In this document: positions 18,736 to 26,129 of the stretch, piece by piece
Position numbering within the stretch: the first letter of the stretch is position 1
How the letters are laid out: the number at the start of each line of letters is the position of its first letter
From: Nannocystis sp.
GTDB lineage: Bacteria > Myxococcota_A > Polyangia > Nannocystales > Nannocystaceae
Length of the DNA stretch: 64,000 nt
Assembly: GCA_016712315.1 (NCBI GenBank)
Contig: JADJRG010000017.1
Span: 558,001 to 622,000 of the forward strand
Reading direction: 5' to 3'
Notes under the pieces: model-generated
The model's database searches: none
Told to the model about the DNA's origin: nothing
What the model saw: only the letters and a program-made list of their open reading frames with translations
Position numbers and translations under genes: made by a program

Positions 18736-18768
18736 TCAGCTCAATCAATTAACCAACCAACCAATCAA
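18736..18768. repeat. A/T-rich CAAC/CAAT tetranucleotide tract
   Basis: A run of AACC/CAAT tetranucleotides (AATCAATTAACCAACC and continuing to AATCAATG) stands out in a region otherwise rich in G and C. It lies 80-115 bases before the protoglobin start, in the 237-base gap downstream of the roadblock gene. It might be a promoter-associated or slippage-prone tract; no function is known. Confidence 0.6.
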
Positions 18769-18892
18769 TGCACAGAGTCGCGCCCTCAGCGGCGCGGCTG
18801 CGTGACTGTCGACGCGGCGACGGCCGATCCGGCGCCTTCGCGTCGTCGGCGGCGGAGCGCGGCCTCTGTGGCGGTGGACCGCGGGGGTCGAC

Positions 18893-19261
18893 TCAGGAGA
18901 CCAACCGGGCGATCTCTTTGGCGGCGCGCGAGATGTCGAGGAAGATCAGGCCGAGCTTCGCCGACTCGGCGGCGAGCACGGTGAGGACCGCCTCGGGGCC
19001 GCAGCGGGTGAGGATGGTGAAGCCCTCGCTGCCCTTAATCATCACGAGGGTGAAGTTGCCGCGGCCGAGCTCGCGGACGATCCGCTCGCTCATGCCGAGC
19101 AGCGCCGCCGACATCGCGCCGACGCGGTCGTCTTCGATGTCGGCGGGGAGGGCAGAGGCGATCAGGAGGCCGTCATTGTCGACGACCGCGGCCGCTTCGA
19201 TGTCCGGGGTGGTCGACGCGAGGGTCTTGAGGAGCTTGGAGATCTGTTCTGAACGGCTCAT
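18893..19261 (-). CDS. Roadblock/LC7 domain protein (MglB-like fold)
   Basis: The 122-residue protein consists of one roadblock/LC7 domain: TTPDIEAAAVVDNDGLLIAS opens the sheet, and a long C-terminal helix follows. In bacteria these proteins often regulate Ras-like GTPases (MglB with MglA in Myxococcus) or scaffold signalling complexes. No GTPase gene lies nearby, so the partner is unknown. ATG 19261 is preceded by GGAAGG. The gene lies 176 bases downstream of the response-regulator-like gene, which itself ends in a roadblock-like region, so the two products may form a heterodimer. Confidence 0.88.
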   Translation of the reverse strand: MSRSEQISKLLKTLASTTPDIEAAAVVDNDGLLIASALPADIEDDRVGAMSAALLGMSERIVRELGRGNFTLVMIKGSEGFTILTRCGPEAVLTVLAAESAKLGLIFLDISRAAKEIARLVS

Positions 19262-19437
19262 GTTCCGGTCCTTCCCTGAGGGGCGCGGCGGCCGCGGCGG
19301 CGCCGCTACCAGTAGCCGCGCGCGCCCTCGGCCTTCGCCCAAGAGATCGTGACCATCATAAGTGTCGGCCGGATTGGATACAAGCAGAATGTGATATTAG
19401 GCGAACCGGCGACGTCGGCGGTTGGGGTCCGCGCATT

Positions 19438-20631
19438 TTAGCTCCGCGCGCAATCAGCGAGCGCGAGCCTGACCATGCCCAGACGGGCGCTGGCGCGGTC
19501 GAGGGCGATAAAGAGGCAGCGCGGGGGCTCGCTCGAGATCGGCCGCAGGATGTAGAGATGCTGTCGAGTTGTTATGATAATGTCATCGAGGTCGACGAGG
19601 GCCTCGTTCGCGGCGATCTTGAGCTGGTGCCACACGAGGTCGAGGTCCAGCGGCTCGCCGCGGGCGCCGAGGCAGCCGCCGGTGTGCCCGTCGAAGACGG
19701 CGGCGGAGAGGGCGCCGTCGATCGCCATGGCCCGGTCGATCAGCGCGAGAGCGGCGATCTCGGGGTCTCCAGGGGGCGGCTCGGCGCTGACCAGGGCCAG
19801 CTTCGGGCGCTCCTTGGTCAACTCGAGCAGCTCCGGCGGGGCGACCTCCTCCGGCATAAAGAGGATGTGTCCGCTATAGGCGCGGGTCTCGGGGCTGAAG
19901 ATCACGGTGGGCGCAGGAAATGCACATATGGTGGCGATCTTGCCAGCGATCCACGCGCGGGTCAGCTCCCGCAGCGGGCTGGCGTCGATGATCCCCCATT
20001 CGACGAGGACTTCGGCGAATGAGCGGCCTGTCTCCGTACACTCCTCAATGACTGCCTTAACGTCATCTTTGGTGATCGAGGGCTCTGATGCGAGCATCGC
20101 GGCGAGCGTGCCTGGTTCGTCCGAGACGTGCGCCCAGGCGATTCGGCCGCCGTGCAGCATGATCCTGCCAGCGCGGCTGCCAGAGCGGACGATGAGATCT
20201 CCGCCGGGGCTCTGCCGGGCCTCCGTGAACGCGCGGTGCAGCTTTCCTTCCGCCGAGGTGGTGCGGATGACCCGCTCGGCGACGCGCAGGCGGGCGAGCA
20301 CCTCCTCCGCTTGGTAGGGTTTGGTGATGAAGTCGTCGGCGCCGGACTGAAAGGCGAGGGTGATGTCGCGCTGCTTGTTGCGGACGCTCAATATCGCGAT
20401 GTATGTGTAATCGGGGCGAGCCTGCGCGCGGACGCGTCGGCAGAGATCGAGGCCGTCGAGCTCGGGCATCATCCAGTCGAGGAAGAGGATCCGCGGGGCG
20501 TCGTCGCGGCGGGCGATCTGCCAGGCAGCGGCGCCGTCGTGGACGATCTGGCAGGTGTGGCCGGCGCGCTCCAGCAGCGAGGCGAGGATGGTGGCGGAGA
20601 TCGGATCGTCGTCGGCGATGAGGACTTGCAT
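19438..20631 (-). CDS. Response regulator: REC, DUF4388-like, roadblock-like domains
   Basis: The 397-residue product starts with a complete receiver domain: acidic pocket ADDD (residues 6-9), phospho-acceptor Asp52 in LFLDWMMPELDG, and the conserved Lys in ITKPY (about 103). Residues about 130-260 read like a DUF4388/PatA-type module (RAGRIMLHGGRIAWAHV), common in myxobacterial gliding and signalling proteins. The last 110 residues have a roadblock-like pattern similar to the neighbouring small protein. There is no DNA-binding domain, so output is probably protein-protein. No cognate kinase is adjacent. DUF4388 and roadblock assignments are by pattern and less certain than REC. Confidence 0.85.
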   Translation of the reverse strand: MQVLIADDDPISATILASLLERAGHTCQIVHDGAAAWQIARRDDAPRILFLDWMMPELDGLDLCRRVRAQARPDYTYIAILSVRNKQRDITLAFQSGADDFITKPYQAEEVLARLRVAERVIRTTSAEGKLHRAFTEARQSPGGDLIVRSGSRAGRIMLHGGRIAWAHVSDEPGTLAAMLASEPSITKDDVKAVIEECTETGRSFAEVLVEWGIIDASPLRELTRAWIAGKIATICAFPAPTVIFSPETRAYSGHILFMPEEVAPPELLELTKERPKLALVSAEPPPGDPEIAALALIDRAMAIDGALSAAVFDGHTGGCLGARGEPLDLDLVWHQLKIAANEALVDLDDIIITTRQHLYILRPISSEPPRCLFIALDRASARLGMVRLALADCARS

Positions 20632-20878
20632 GCGAGCTACACCGCGGGTCTTTCTGCGATTGAGGCTACCATGGGGGCTGTGCGCAGGGCGAGAGGTCTG
20701 GTCATGAGGACGTTCGTGGGAGGGGTCATCATGGAGGCGGCGTGATGCGTGCTGGGATCGAAGTTGCCTGGAATTATTGCACGTGTGGTGATTTGTGTAT
20801 CTCGCGTGAATCGCCGCTGGAGGAGGTCAGCCGGTTGCGCAGACGTAGTCTGCTGTATACGGGTGTGCGTGGGTGTGA

Positions 20879-21601
20879 TCATCCGGGCGGGCCGGCGAGG
20901 AGGAGCGCGAGGGTGACGGCGTTGTTGCCGAGGTGGACGAGGACGGCGGTCCAGAGGCGGCCAGTGCGGGCGTAGACGCGGGCGAAGCAGTAGGCGAGCC
21001 AGAGGTAGACGACGAAGCCGGCGAGGTGTCCGTGGATCACGGCGAAGGCGACGGCGGCGCTGAGGTGCGCGGCGAGGGGGGTGGCGTAGACGTAGAGGCG
21101 GCGAAAGAGCAGGCCGCGGAGCAGCAGCTCCTCGGCGAGCGGGGCGGCGACGATGGCAGAGGCGATCAGGAGGAGCAGCTCGGGGCGCAGCCCGAGACCT
21201 CCGCCGGTGATCTCGAGGATCGGCGCCTGCTCGACCACGGGGGCGCCGAGCTGGGCCATGAGGGCGCCGATCACAGAGGAGCCGAGCAGGGCGAGCGCGG
21301 TGTGGAGGAGGAGCTCGAGCAGCGCGCGCAGCAGGCCGGGCCGTCGGTGTGGAGGTAGGATCGGCGGGGTCGCGGCGTCGTCGAGGCGGCGCGCGGCGGC
21401 GGCGTAGATCGCGGCGCTGACGAGCAGGGCGAGGGGAGAGTAGAGGAAGGTGAGGCCGCGTAGGGCGCCGCTGCGGCCGTCGGGGAGGATGTTGGTGCCG
21501 ATCAGGATCCCGAGCAGGACGAGGCCGAGCAAGACGGAGATCGCGGCGAGTAAGAGCTCGCGGACGACGACCGCAGGATCGGCGGAGGGCGAGGCGCTCA
21601 C
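20879..21601 (-). CDS. CPBP (CAAX/Abi) family intramembrane metalloprotease
   Basis: A hydrophobic protein with about six to eight membrane helices, 240 residues from GTG 21601; a TTG at 21664 could extend it by 21. The family signatures are present: EELLLRG (paired Glu plus Arg), FAVIHGH, and a late HLGNN segment. CPBP proteins are membrane-embedded glutamic/metal-type proteases related to Rce1; bacterial members act in prenyl-protein processing, bacteriocin maturation or self-immunity. No peptide substrate gene is visible next to it. Start choice is uncertain because none of the candidates has a clear ribosome site. Confidence 0.85.
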   Translation of the reverse strand: MSASPSADPAVVVRELLLAAISVLLGLVLLGILIGTNILPDGRSGALRGLTFLYSPLALLVSAAIYAAAARRLDDAATPPILPPHRRPGLLRALLELLLHTALALLGSSVIGALMAQLGAPVVEQAPILEITGGGLGLRPELLLLIASAIVAAPLAEELLLRGLLFRRLYVYATPLAAHLSAAVAFAVIHGHLAGFVVYLWLAYCFARVYARTGRLWTAVLVHLGNNAVTLALLLAGPPG

Positions 21602-21813
21602 CGTCGGAGTGTGCGGGGCGACGGGCGCGACCGGCAAGCTCCGCGTCGCGACGCGCGTGCCCAAAACGAGGTGCGGGGCGGCGTGGCGAGGTGTCGAAGG
21701 CGGACGGGTGTGCGAGCAGCGCGCGTTGTACGCCGCCCGGGGGCTGATCTTTGGGCTTGCAAGCGGGCGGCGGCGCGGTTAGGTTTTGCGCCCCCGAAAA
21801 AGGGAAAACGCCT

Positions 21814-21900
21814 GGGACGGTGGCCGAGTGGCTGAAGGCACAGGTTTGCTAAACCTGCACAGGGGAAACCCTGTCGGGGGTTCGAATCCCCCCCGTTCCG
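21814..21900 (+). tRNA. tRNA-Ser (anticodon GCT)
   Basis: An 87-base cloverleaf. The acceptor GGGACGG pairs with CCGTTCC (one G-T pair), a D arm follows, the anticodon stem CAGGT/ACCTG encloses a loop with GCT, a long class II variable arm (CAGGG/CCCTG) is present, and the T arm is GGGGG-TTCGAAT-CCCCC. The discriminator is G and CCA is not encoded. The long variable arm and GCT fit tRNA-Ser reading AGC/AGT codons. Confidence 0.96.
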
Positions 21901-21902
21901 CT

Positions 21903-21945
21903 GAGAGAGCGCCCGCCCGCGAAGGGGTCGGCGCTCTCTCCTTTT
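21903..21945 (+). terminator. Intrinsic terminator of tRNA-Ser
   Basis: Perfect 10-base arms GAGAGAGCGC (21903-21912) and GCGCTCTCTC (21931-21940) are followed by CTTTT. It begins two bases after the tRNA discriminator base, the expected position. Confidence 0.85.
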
Positions 21946-21974
21946 GTCGCGGCTTCGCTGGTCGTCCGGCCCGC

Positions 21975-23822
21975 TCACTGCGGGTTGATGACCTCGAGGC
22001 GGAGGCCGCCTGGGTAGGCGTAGGAGGTGGCGCCCGAGTAGCCGAGGCCGATGATGCCGAAGGGCTCGGCGCTGGCGGCGAAGTGGGCGCCTTCGGCGAC
22101 CTGCACGTCGGCGACCTGGTAGGCGCCGACGTTGAAATAGCCGCCGACGACGGCGCCGTCGAGGAGGATGTCCGGGCCGCCGAGGGGGCGGATCACCTGG
22201 ACGTAGTGGGTGGGGTAGTTGGTGCCGGTGACGAAGGCGTAGGCGCGGAGGAATTGTTCGACGGGGACCATCTGGTACATGGAGGGGTCGCCGGTGCCGG
22301 CGCCGCCGGCTTGGCCCTCGAGGTACTGGACAGGCAGGATCGGGCCGTCGGCGCTCCAGGTGACGCTCTGGCCGTGGGGCATGATGAGGTCGTAGTACTG
22401 GCCGCGATCGAGCTTGATCGGGAAATTCGGCTGGAGCGGGCTGGTGGCGATGGTGACGCCGTCGGCGCCCGAGAAGACGCGCCAACGGTGCTTCTCGGCC
22501 CCGCGCGGGGGCGATCGTACGCCGACGTACTTCTCGCCCCAGACGTCGAGCGGGAGCATCTGCTCCTCGACGTGATCGCAGAAGCTGACGCCGGCGGGGA
22601 TGTTGACGCACTCGACGGCGGAGACGACCCAGATCGGCTGGTCGGCGGTGAGGGCGGTGCCGGAGAGATCGGCGAGATCGACGGCGCGCACCTGCAAGGT
22701 GTCGAAGCGATCCATCTTGATAGAGCCTGTCTGTCCGGCCAGGACCGCAGGGACACCTTGGCCGGCGATGGTGTCGGCGGTGGGGGTCCACTGGATGGTG
22801 GTGCCGTCGACGGCGGCGATGACGTTGAAGTAGCCGGCGTTGCCGGCGAGCGAGGCCTTGTAGCTGGCGAGGATGTAGTGCTGGCGCAGGGCGTGCTCAG
22901 GGAAGAGCATGGAGGCGTCGTTGGTGAAATTTTGGCCGAGGGGGGAGTGCTGGTAGGCGACGATGGGGATCGAGCTGTCGACGCGGTAGGCGCCGCCGAT
23001 GCGCAGGCGCGAGGCCTTGTCGATCGCGGGGGCGCTCATCAAGAAGGTGTGGGCGGCGCCCGGCGGGAGCATCAAGAGGGGCTCCTCGGGCTGCTCGTCG
23101 TGGGAGCCGGGGGGCGTGTAGTAGAGCTGGACGGCGGCGGTGCGGGTGGTGGAGGTGTTACCGACGACGATCGAGTCGCCAGGCGGGTTGTTGTTAAAAT
23201 TGTCCATGCGGTTGCCGAAGAAGGAGCAGCCGACGGAGCTGATCTCGGCCTTGACGAGCTCGCAGAGGGGGAGACAGGCGCCGTCGCTGCACGCGTCGTC
23301 GGGGCCGCAGGAGGTCGGCGGGAGCCAGCTTAGGCCGTCCTCGGCGCAGAGCTGGCGGCTGTCTTCGCCGAGGCACTGGCCTTGGCCGGGGGCGCAGAGC
23401 TGCGGGGCGCAGGCGCCGTCGATGCATATCTGTCCTTGGGGACAGTCGACGGTGATCTCGCCCTGGCAGTCGTCGGCGCAGAGGAGCAGGCCGCCGCCGT
23501 CGCAGGCGCCGAGCGGGGCGCCGGGCTCGCAGAGGCAGGGGGCGTCGGTGGTCGCGGCGGTGTCGGTGGGGTCGGTGGCGTCGGTGGCGGTAGCGACGGT
23601 CGTGGCGGTGGTGATCGCGTCGGTGGACTCGGAGGCGGCGGTGTCGGTCGACGCGGTTGAGGTCGAAGTTGAAGTTGAGGTCGAAGTTGAAGTTGAGGTC
23701 GACGTGGAGGTCGTCGGGTCGCCGGCGGTCGTGGCGGAGGTGGCGGCGTCGTCGCCGGCGCAGGCGGCCGCGATCGCGCTGTGCAGGAGGAGGGGCGTGA
23801 TCGAGCGGCGGCGGGGGGACAT
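21975..23822 (-). CDS. IgGFc-binding domain lipoprotein, paralog 1 of 4
   Basis: The 615-residue product starts at ATG 23822 with a signal peptide and lipobox-like AAAC followed by AGDD. A Thr/Ser tether (about 25-100, partly encoded by 18-base repeats) leads to a Cys-rich segment (about 105-210: CLCEPG, CADDCQ, QICIDGACAP), then a roughly 390-residue IgGFc-binding-type domain that ends in SYAYPGGLRLEVINPQ. This domain is named after the mammalian Fc-gamma-binding protein and is common in myxobacterial surface proteins; the ligand is unknown. This is the most divergent of the four tandem copies. A leaderless-type promoter precedes it and no ribosome site is seen. Confidence 0.88.
   Translation of the reverse strand: MSPRRRSITPLLLHSAIAAACAGDDAATSATTAGDPTTSTSTSTSTSTSTSTSTSTASTDTAASESTDAITTATTVATATDATDPTDTAATTDAPCLCEPGAPLGACDGGGLLLCADDCQGEITVDCPQGQICIDGACAPQLCAPGQGQCLGEDSRQLCAEDGLSWLPPTSCGPDDACSDGACLPLCELVKAEISSVGCSFFGNRMDNFNNNPPGDSIVVGNTSTTRTAAVQLYYTPPGSHDEQPEEPLLMLPPGAAHTFLMSAPAIDKASRLRIGGAYRVDSSIPIVAYQHSPLGQNFTNDASMLFPEHALRQHYILASYKASLAGNAGYFNVIAAVDGTTIQWTPTADTIAGQGVPAVLAGQTGSIKMDRFDTLQVRAVDLADLSGTALTADQPIWVVSAVECVNIPAGVSFCDHVEEQMLPLDVWGEKYVGVRSPPRGAEKHRWRVFSGADGVTIATSPLQPNFPIKLDRGQYYDLIMPHGQSVTWSADGPILPVQYLEGQAGGAGTGDPSMYQMVPVEQFLRAYAFVTGTNYPTHYVQVIRPLGGPDILLDGAVVGGYFNVGAYQVADVQVAEGAHFAASAEPFGIIGLGYSGATSYAYPGGLRLEVINPQ
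23659..23712 (-). repeat. 18-base tandem repeat in tether of paralog 1
   Basis: Two full copies of an 18-base unit (GAGGTCGAAGTTGAAGTT on the plus strand) and a degenerate third encode Thr-Ser alternation in the lipoprotein tether. The unit length keeps frame. Confidence 0.85.
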
Positions 23823-23828
23823 CGGTGT

Positions 23829-23857
23829 AGTTTTCCGGGGGCGGCGAGCGGACGCAA
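23829..23857 (-). promoter_or_regulatory. Candidate promoter of paralog 1, leaderless layout
   Basis: On the minus strand TTGCGT (23857-23852), a 17-base spacer and AAAACT (23834-23829) are followed by six bases and ATG 23822. The -10 match is weak but its placement is the same as in other lipoprotein genes here. Confidence 0.4.
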
Positions 23858-23910
23858 GGAAGCGGGCGAAGCTGCGCGTTCGGCCGCTTCGCCCGCTCTT
23901 GGCGATCACG

Positions 23911-23939
23911 CGAGGCCAGGGCGCTGGGGCCCGGCCTCG
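23911..23939 (-). terminator. Hairpin after paralog 2
   Basis: Seven-base perfect arms CGAGGCC/GGCCTCG lie 7 bases past the stop of paralog 2. No T run follows, so termination is uncertain. Confidence 0.35.
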
Positions 23940-23945
23940 TGGTGG

Positions 23946-25994
23946 TTATTGCGGGTTGATCTCCTTGAGCTGGAGGCCGCCGGGGTAGGCGTAGGAGGTG
24001 GCGTTGGAGTAGCCGACGCCGACGATGCCGAAGGGCTGGGTGCTCTCGGCGAAGTGCGAGCCGAGGCTGATGCTCCAGTCGGCGACCTCGTAGGCGCCGA
24101 CGGTGTAGTAGCCGGTGACGGTGACGCCGTCGACGGTGACGGCGGCGCCGCCGGCCTGGCGGATGATCTGGACGTAGTTGAGCGGGTAGTTGCCGGTGCC
24201 GGTCGCGAAGGCGTAGCTGGGCAGGAACTGCTCGACGGGGATCATCTGGTACATGGCGGGGTCGCCGGTGTTGGCGCCGCAGGTCTGGCTCTCGAGGTAC
24301 TGCACCGGCATGAACGGCTTGTCGCTCTTGAAGACGAAGCGGGTGCTGTTGTTGACGACGATGTCCTTAAACTGGCCCTTCTTGGCGAGCACGATCGGGG
24401 TGCCGGGCTGCGCGGGCTCGGTGGTGATCGTGATGTTGTCCTCGCCGGCGAAGATCCGCCAGTGGTGCTTCTCGGTGCCGCGCTTGGGCGAGGGGGCGCC
24501 GACGTACTCCTTACCCCAGTAGTCGAGGGGCAGCATCATGTCCTCGACGTGGTCGCAGTAGAGGCAGGAGTTGTTGGGCACGTTGGTGCACTCGGTGGCG
24601 CCGACGACCCAGATCGGCTTGTCGGCCTCGATGATGGTGCCGGAGATGTCGAGGCTGTTGGCGACGCGCACTTGCAGGGTGTCGGCGCGGTTCAGGGTGA
24701 CCTGGCCGGTGGCGTTGGCGGCGACCGCGGGCACGCCGGTGCCGGCGAGGGTGGCGATCGGCGGGGTCCACTTGACGACGGTGTTCGGCTGGATCGCGAT
24801 GACGTTGAAGTAGCTGGGGTAGCTGCCGAGGGCGTCGCGCCAGGAGGCGACCACGTAGTTCTGCTTGAGCGCGTAGTCAGGCAGGAGCATGGAGGCGTCG
24901 TTGGTGAAGATCTGGCCGAGCGGGCTGTGCTGGTAGGCGATCACCGGGAGGTTGGACTGCACCCGGTAGGAGCCGCCGACGCGCAGGCGCGAGACCTTGT
25001 CGATGGTGGCCTCGGTGAGGGTGAAGGTGGTGGTGCCGCCAGGGGGGATGTTGACGGCGGCGCCCTGCGCCTGCTCGGTGTTGGAGTTGGTGGGGGTGCG
25101 GTAGAGCTGCACCGAGACGGTCTTGGTCTTCGAGATGTTGCCGACGACGATGCTGTCGTTCTCGTTGGCGTAGAAGTTGTCCATCCGGTTGGCGGTGAAG
25201 GAGCAGCCGATCGAGCTCGGGTTGAGCTGGACGAGGTCGCAGAGGGGGAGGCAGCTGCCGGCGTTACAGCCCTCGGTGTTGCCGCAGTTGACCGGGGGGA
25301 GCCAGGCGAGGCCGTCGTTCGAGCAGGTCTGGGTCTTTTCGGCGTCGAGGCAGGTCTTCTCGTTGGGGGTGCAGAGCAGGTCGACGCAGGCGCCGTCGAT
25401 GCAGGCCTGGCCGCCGTCGCAGTCGGTGGGCTCCCAGGCGAGGCCGTCGACGGAGCAGGTCTCGACGGTGTCGTTGTCGGCGCACTGGGTGGCGCCGGGG
25501 GCGCAGATCTGGTCGACGCAGGCGCCGCCTGAACAGGACTGGCCATCGGGACAGGCCTCGGTGACGTAGCTCTTGCAGTCGTCGGCGCAGATCTCGACGC
25601 CGCCGTCGACGCACTGGCCGCTGGGCTGGCCGGCCTCGCAGATGCAGTCGGGGCCGGTGGTGGGCTCGGTGGTGCTGGGATCCGTGGTGGTGGGATCCGT
25701 GGAGGTGATCGGGCCGCTGGTGGCGGTGGTGTCGGTGTCGGTCTCGCCGCTGGAGGTGGTGCTGGTGCTGTCCGTGCCGCCCATGGTGCCGCCCATGGTC
25801 GTGGTGCTGTCCGTGCTGGCGGTGGTGCCGGAGGTGGTGCCGTTGCTGGTGCTCGGGCCGACGCTGGGGTCGATGGTGTCGGTGGCGACGGTGTCGGTGC
25901 CGGCGGTGTCGTCGCCGGAGCAGGCGACGAGGCCGAGGGTCAAAAGGGTTAAGCCGGTGGCTGCGGTAAGGGTGCGAGGCAGGGCGCTGGTCAT
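23946..25994 (-). CDS. IgGFc-binding domain lipoprotein, paralog 2 of 4
   Basis: The longest copy, 682 residues. The signal peptide has lipobox LVAC plus SGDD; a Thr/Ser tether spans about 30-120. The Cys-rich segment is longer than in the other copies, with extra CxDGxC-type units (about 122-280). The C-terminal IgGFc-binding-type domain (about 285-682) contains NRMDNF, IAYQHSPLGQ, CLYCDHVEDMMLPLDYWG and ends in YPGGLQLKEINPQ. It is almost identical to paralog 3 across much of this domain, including at DNA level. ATG 25994 has no ribosome site; a -35/-10 pair is placed for a leaderless transcript. A surface adhesin or polymer-binding role is inferred. Confidence 0.9.
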   Translation of the reverse strand: MTSALPRTLTAATGLTLLTLGLVACSGDDTAGTDTVATDTIDPSVGPSTSNGTTSGTTASTDSTTTMGGTMGGTDSTSTTSSGETDTDTTATSGPITSTDPTTTDPSTTEPTTGPDCICEAGQPSGQCVDGGVEICADDCKSYVTEACPDGQSCSGGACVDQICAPGATQCADNDTVETCSVDGLAWEPTDCDGGQACIDGACVDLLCTPNEKTCLDAEKTQTCSNDGLAWLPPVNCGNTEGCNAGSCLPLCDLVQLNPSSIGCSFTANRMDNFYANENDSIVVGNISKTKTVSVQLYRTPTNSNTEQAQGAAVNIPPGGTTTFTLTEATIDKVSRLRVGGSYRVQSNLPVIAYQHSPLGQIFTNDASMLLPDYALKQNYVVASWRDALGSYPSYFNVIAIQPNTVVKWTPPIATLAGTGVPAVAANATGQVTLNRADTLQVRVANSLDISGTIIEADKPIWVVGATECTNVPNNSCLYCDHVEDMMLPLDYWGKEYVGAPSPKRGTEKHHWRIFAGEDNITITTEPAQPGTPIVLAKKGQFKDIVVNNSTRFVFKSDKPFMPVQYLESQTCGANTGDPAMYQMIPVEQFLPSYAFATGTGNYPLNYVQIIRQAGGAAVTVDGVTVTGYYTVGAYEVADWSISLGSHFAESTQPFGIVGVGYSNATSYAYPGGLQLKEINPQ

Positions 25995-26000
25995 CCAGAG

Positions 26001-26029
26001 ATGGAACCAGAGCGCGATGACTTGAGCAA
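26001..26029 (-). promoter_or_regulatory. Candidate promoter of paralog 2, leaderless layout
   Basis: On the minus strand TTGCTC (26029-26024), 17 bases, TTCCAT (26006-26001), then six bases to ATG 25994. The -35 is fair and the -10 poor; position is the main support. Confidence 0.35.
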
Positions 26030-26071
26030 TCTACTAGGATCGCGCATGTCGCGGCTCGCCGTAGACGCCCA

Positions 26072-26103
26072 CGAGGCGGTCGCTCGGTAGAGCGGCCGCC
26101 TCG
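26072..26103 (-). terminator. Hairpin after paralog 3
   Basis: Outer arms CGAGGCGG/CCGCCTCG with inner GCTC/GAGC and a GGTA loop lie 27 bases past the stop of paralog 3. No T run follows; probably a terminator or mRNA 3'-end stabiliser. Confidence 0.45.
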
Positions 26104-26129
26104 CGCGAGGTGGACGGTGTTAATCGCGC

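Noticed and set aside
12746..20631. Complete defence island around the sacsin-like gene
   Set aside because: No nuclease, helicase, restriction or toxin gene is recognisable nearby; only the DUF3883 domain hints at defence.
20637..20882. Small minus-strand gene between the REC protein and the CPBP protease
   Set aside because: 81 codons with no motif, no ribosome site, and it is overlapped by an equally plausible plus-strand frame; treated as intergenic.
21814..21975. tRNA-Ser as an integration site for a mobile element carrying the IgGFc array
   Set aside because: No integrase gene and no repeat of the tRNA 3' end was noticed downstream; the tRNA has its own terminator.
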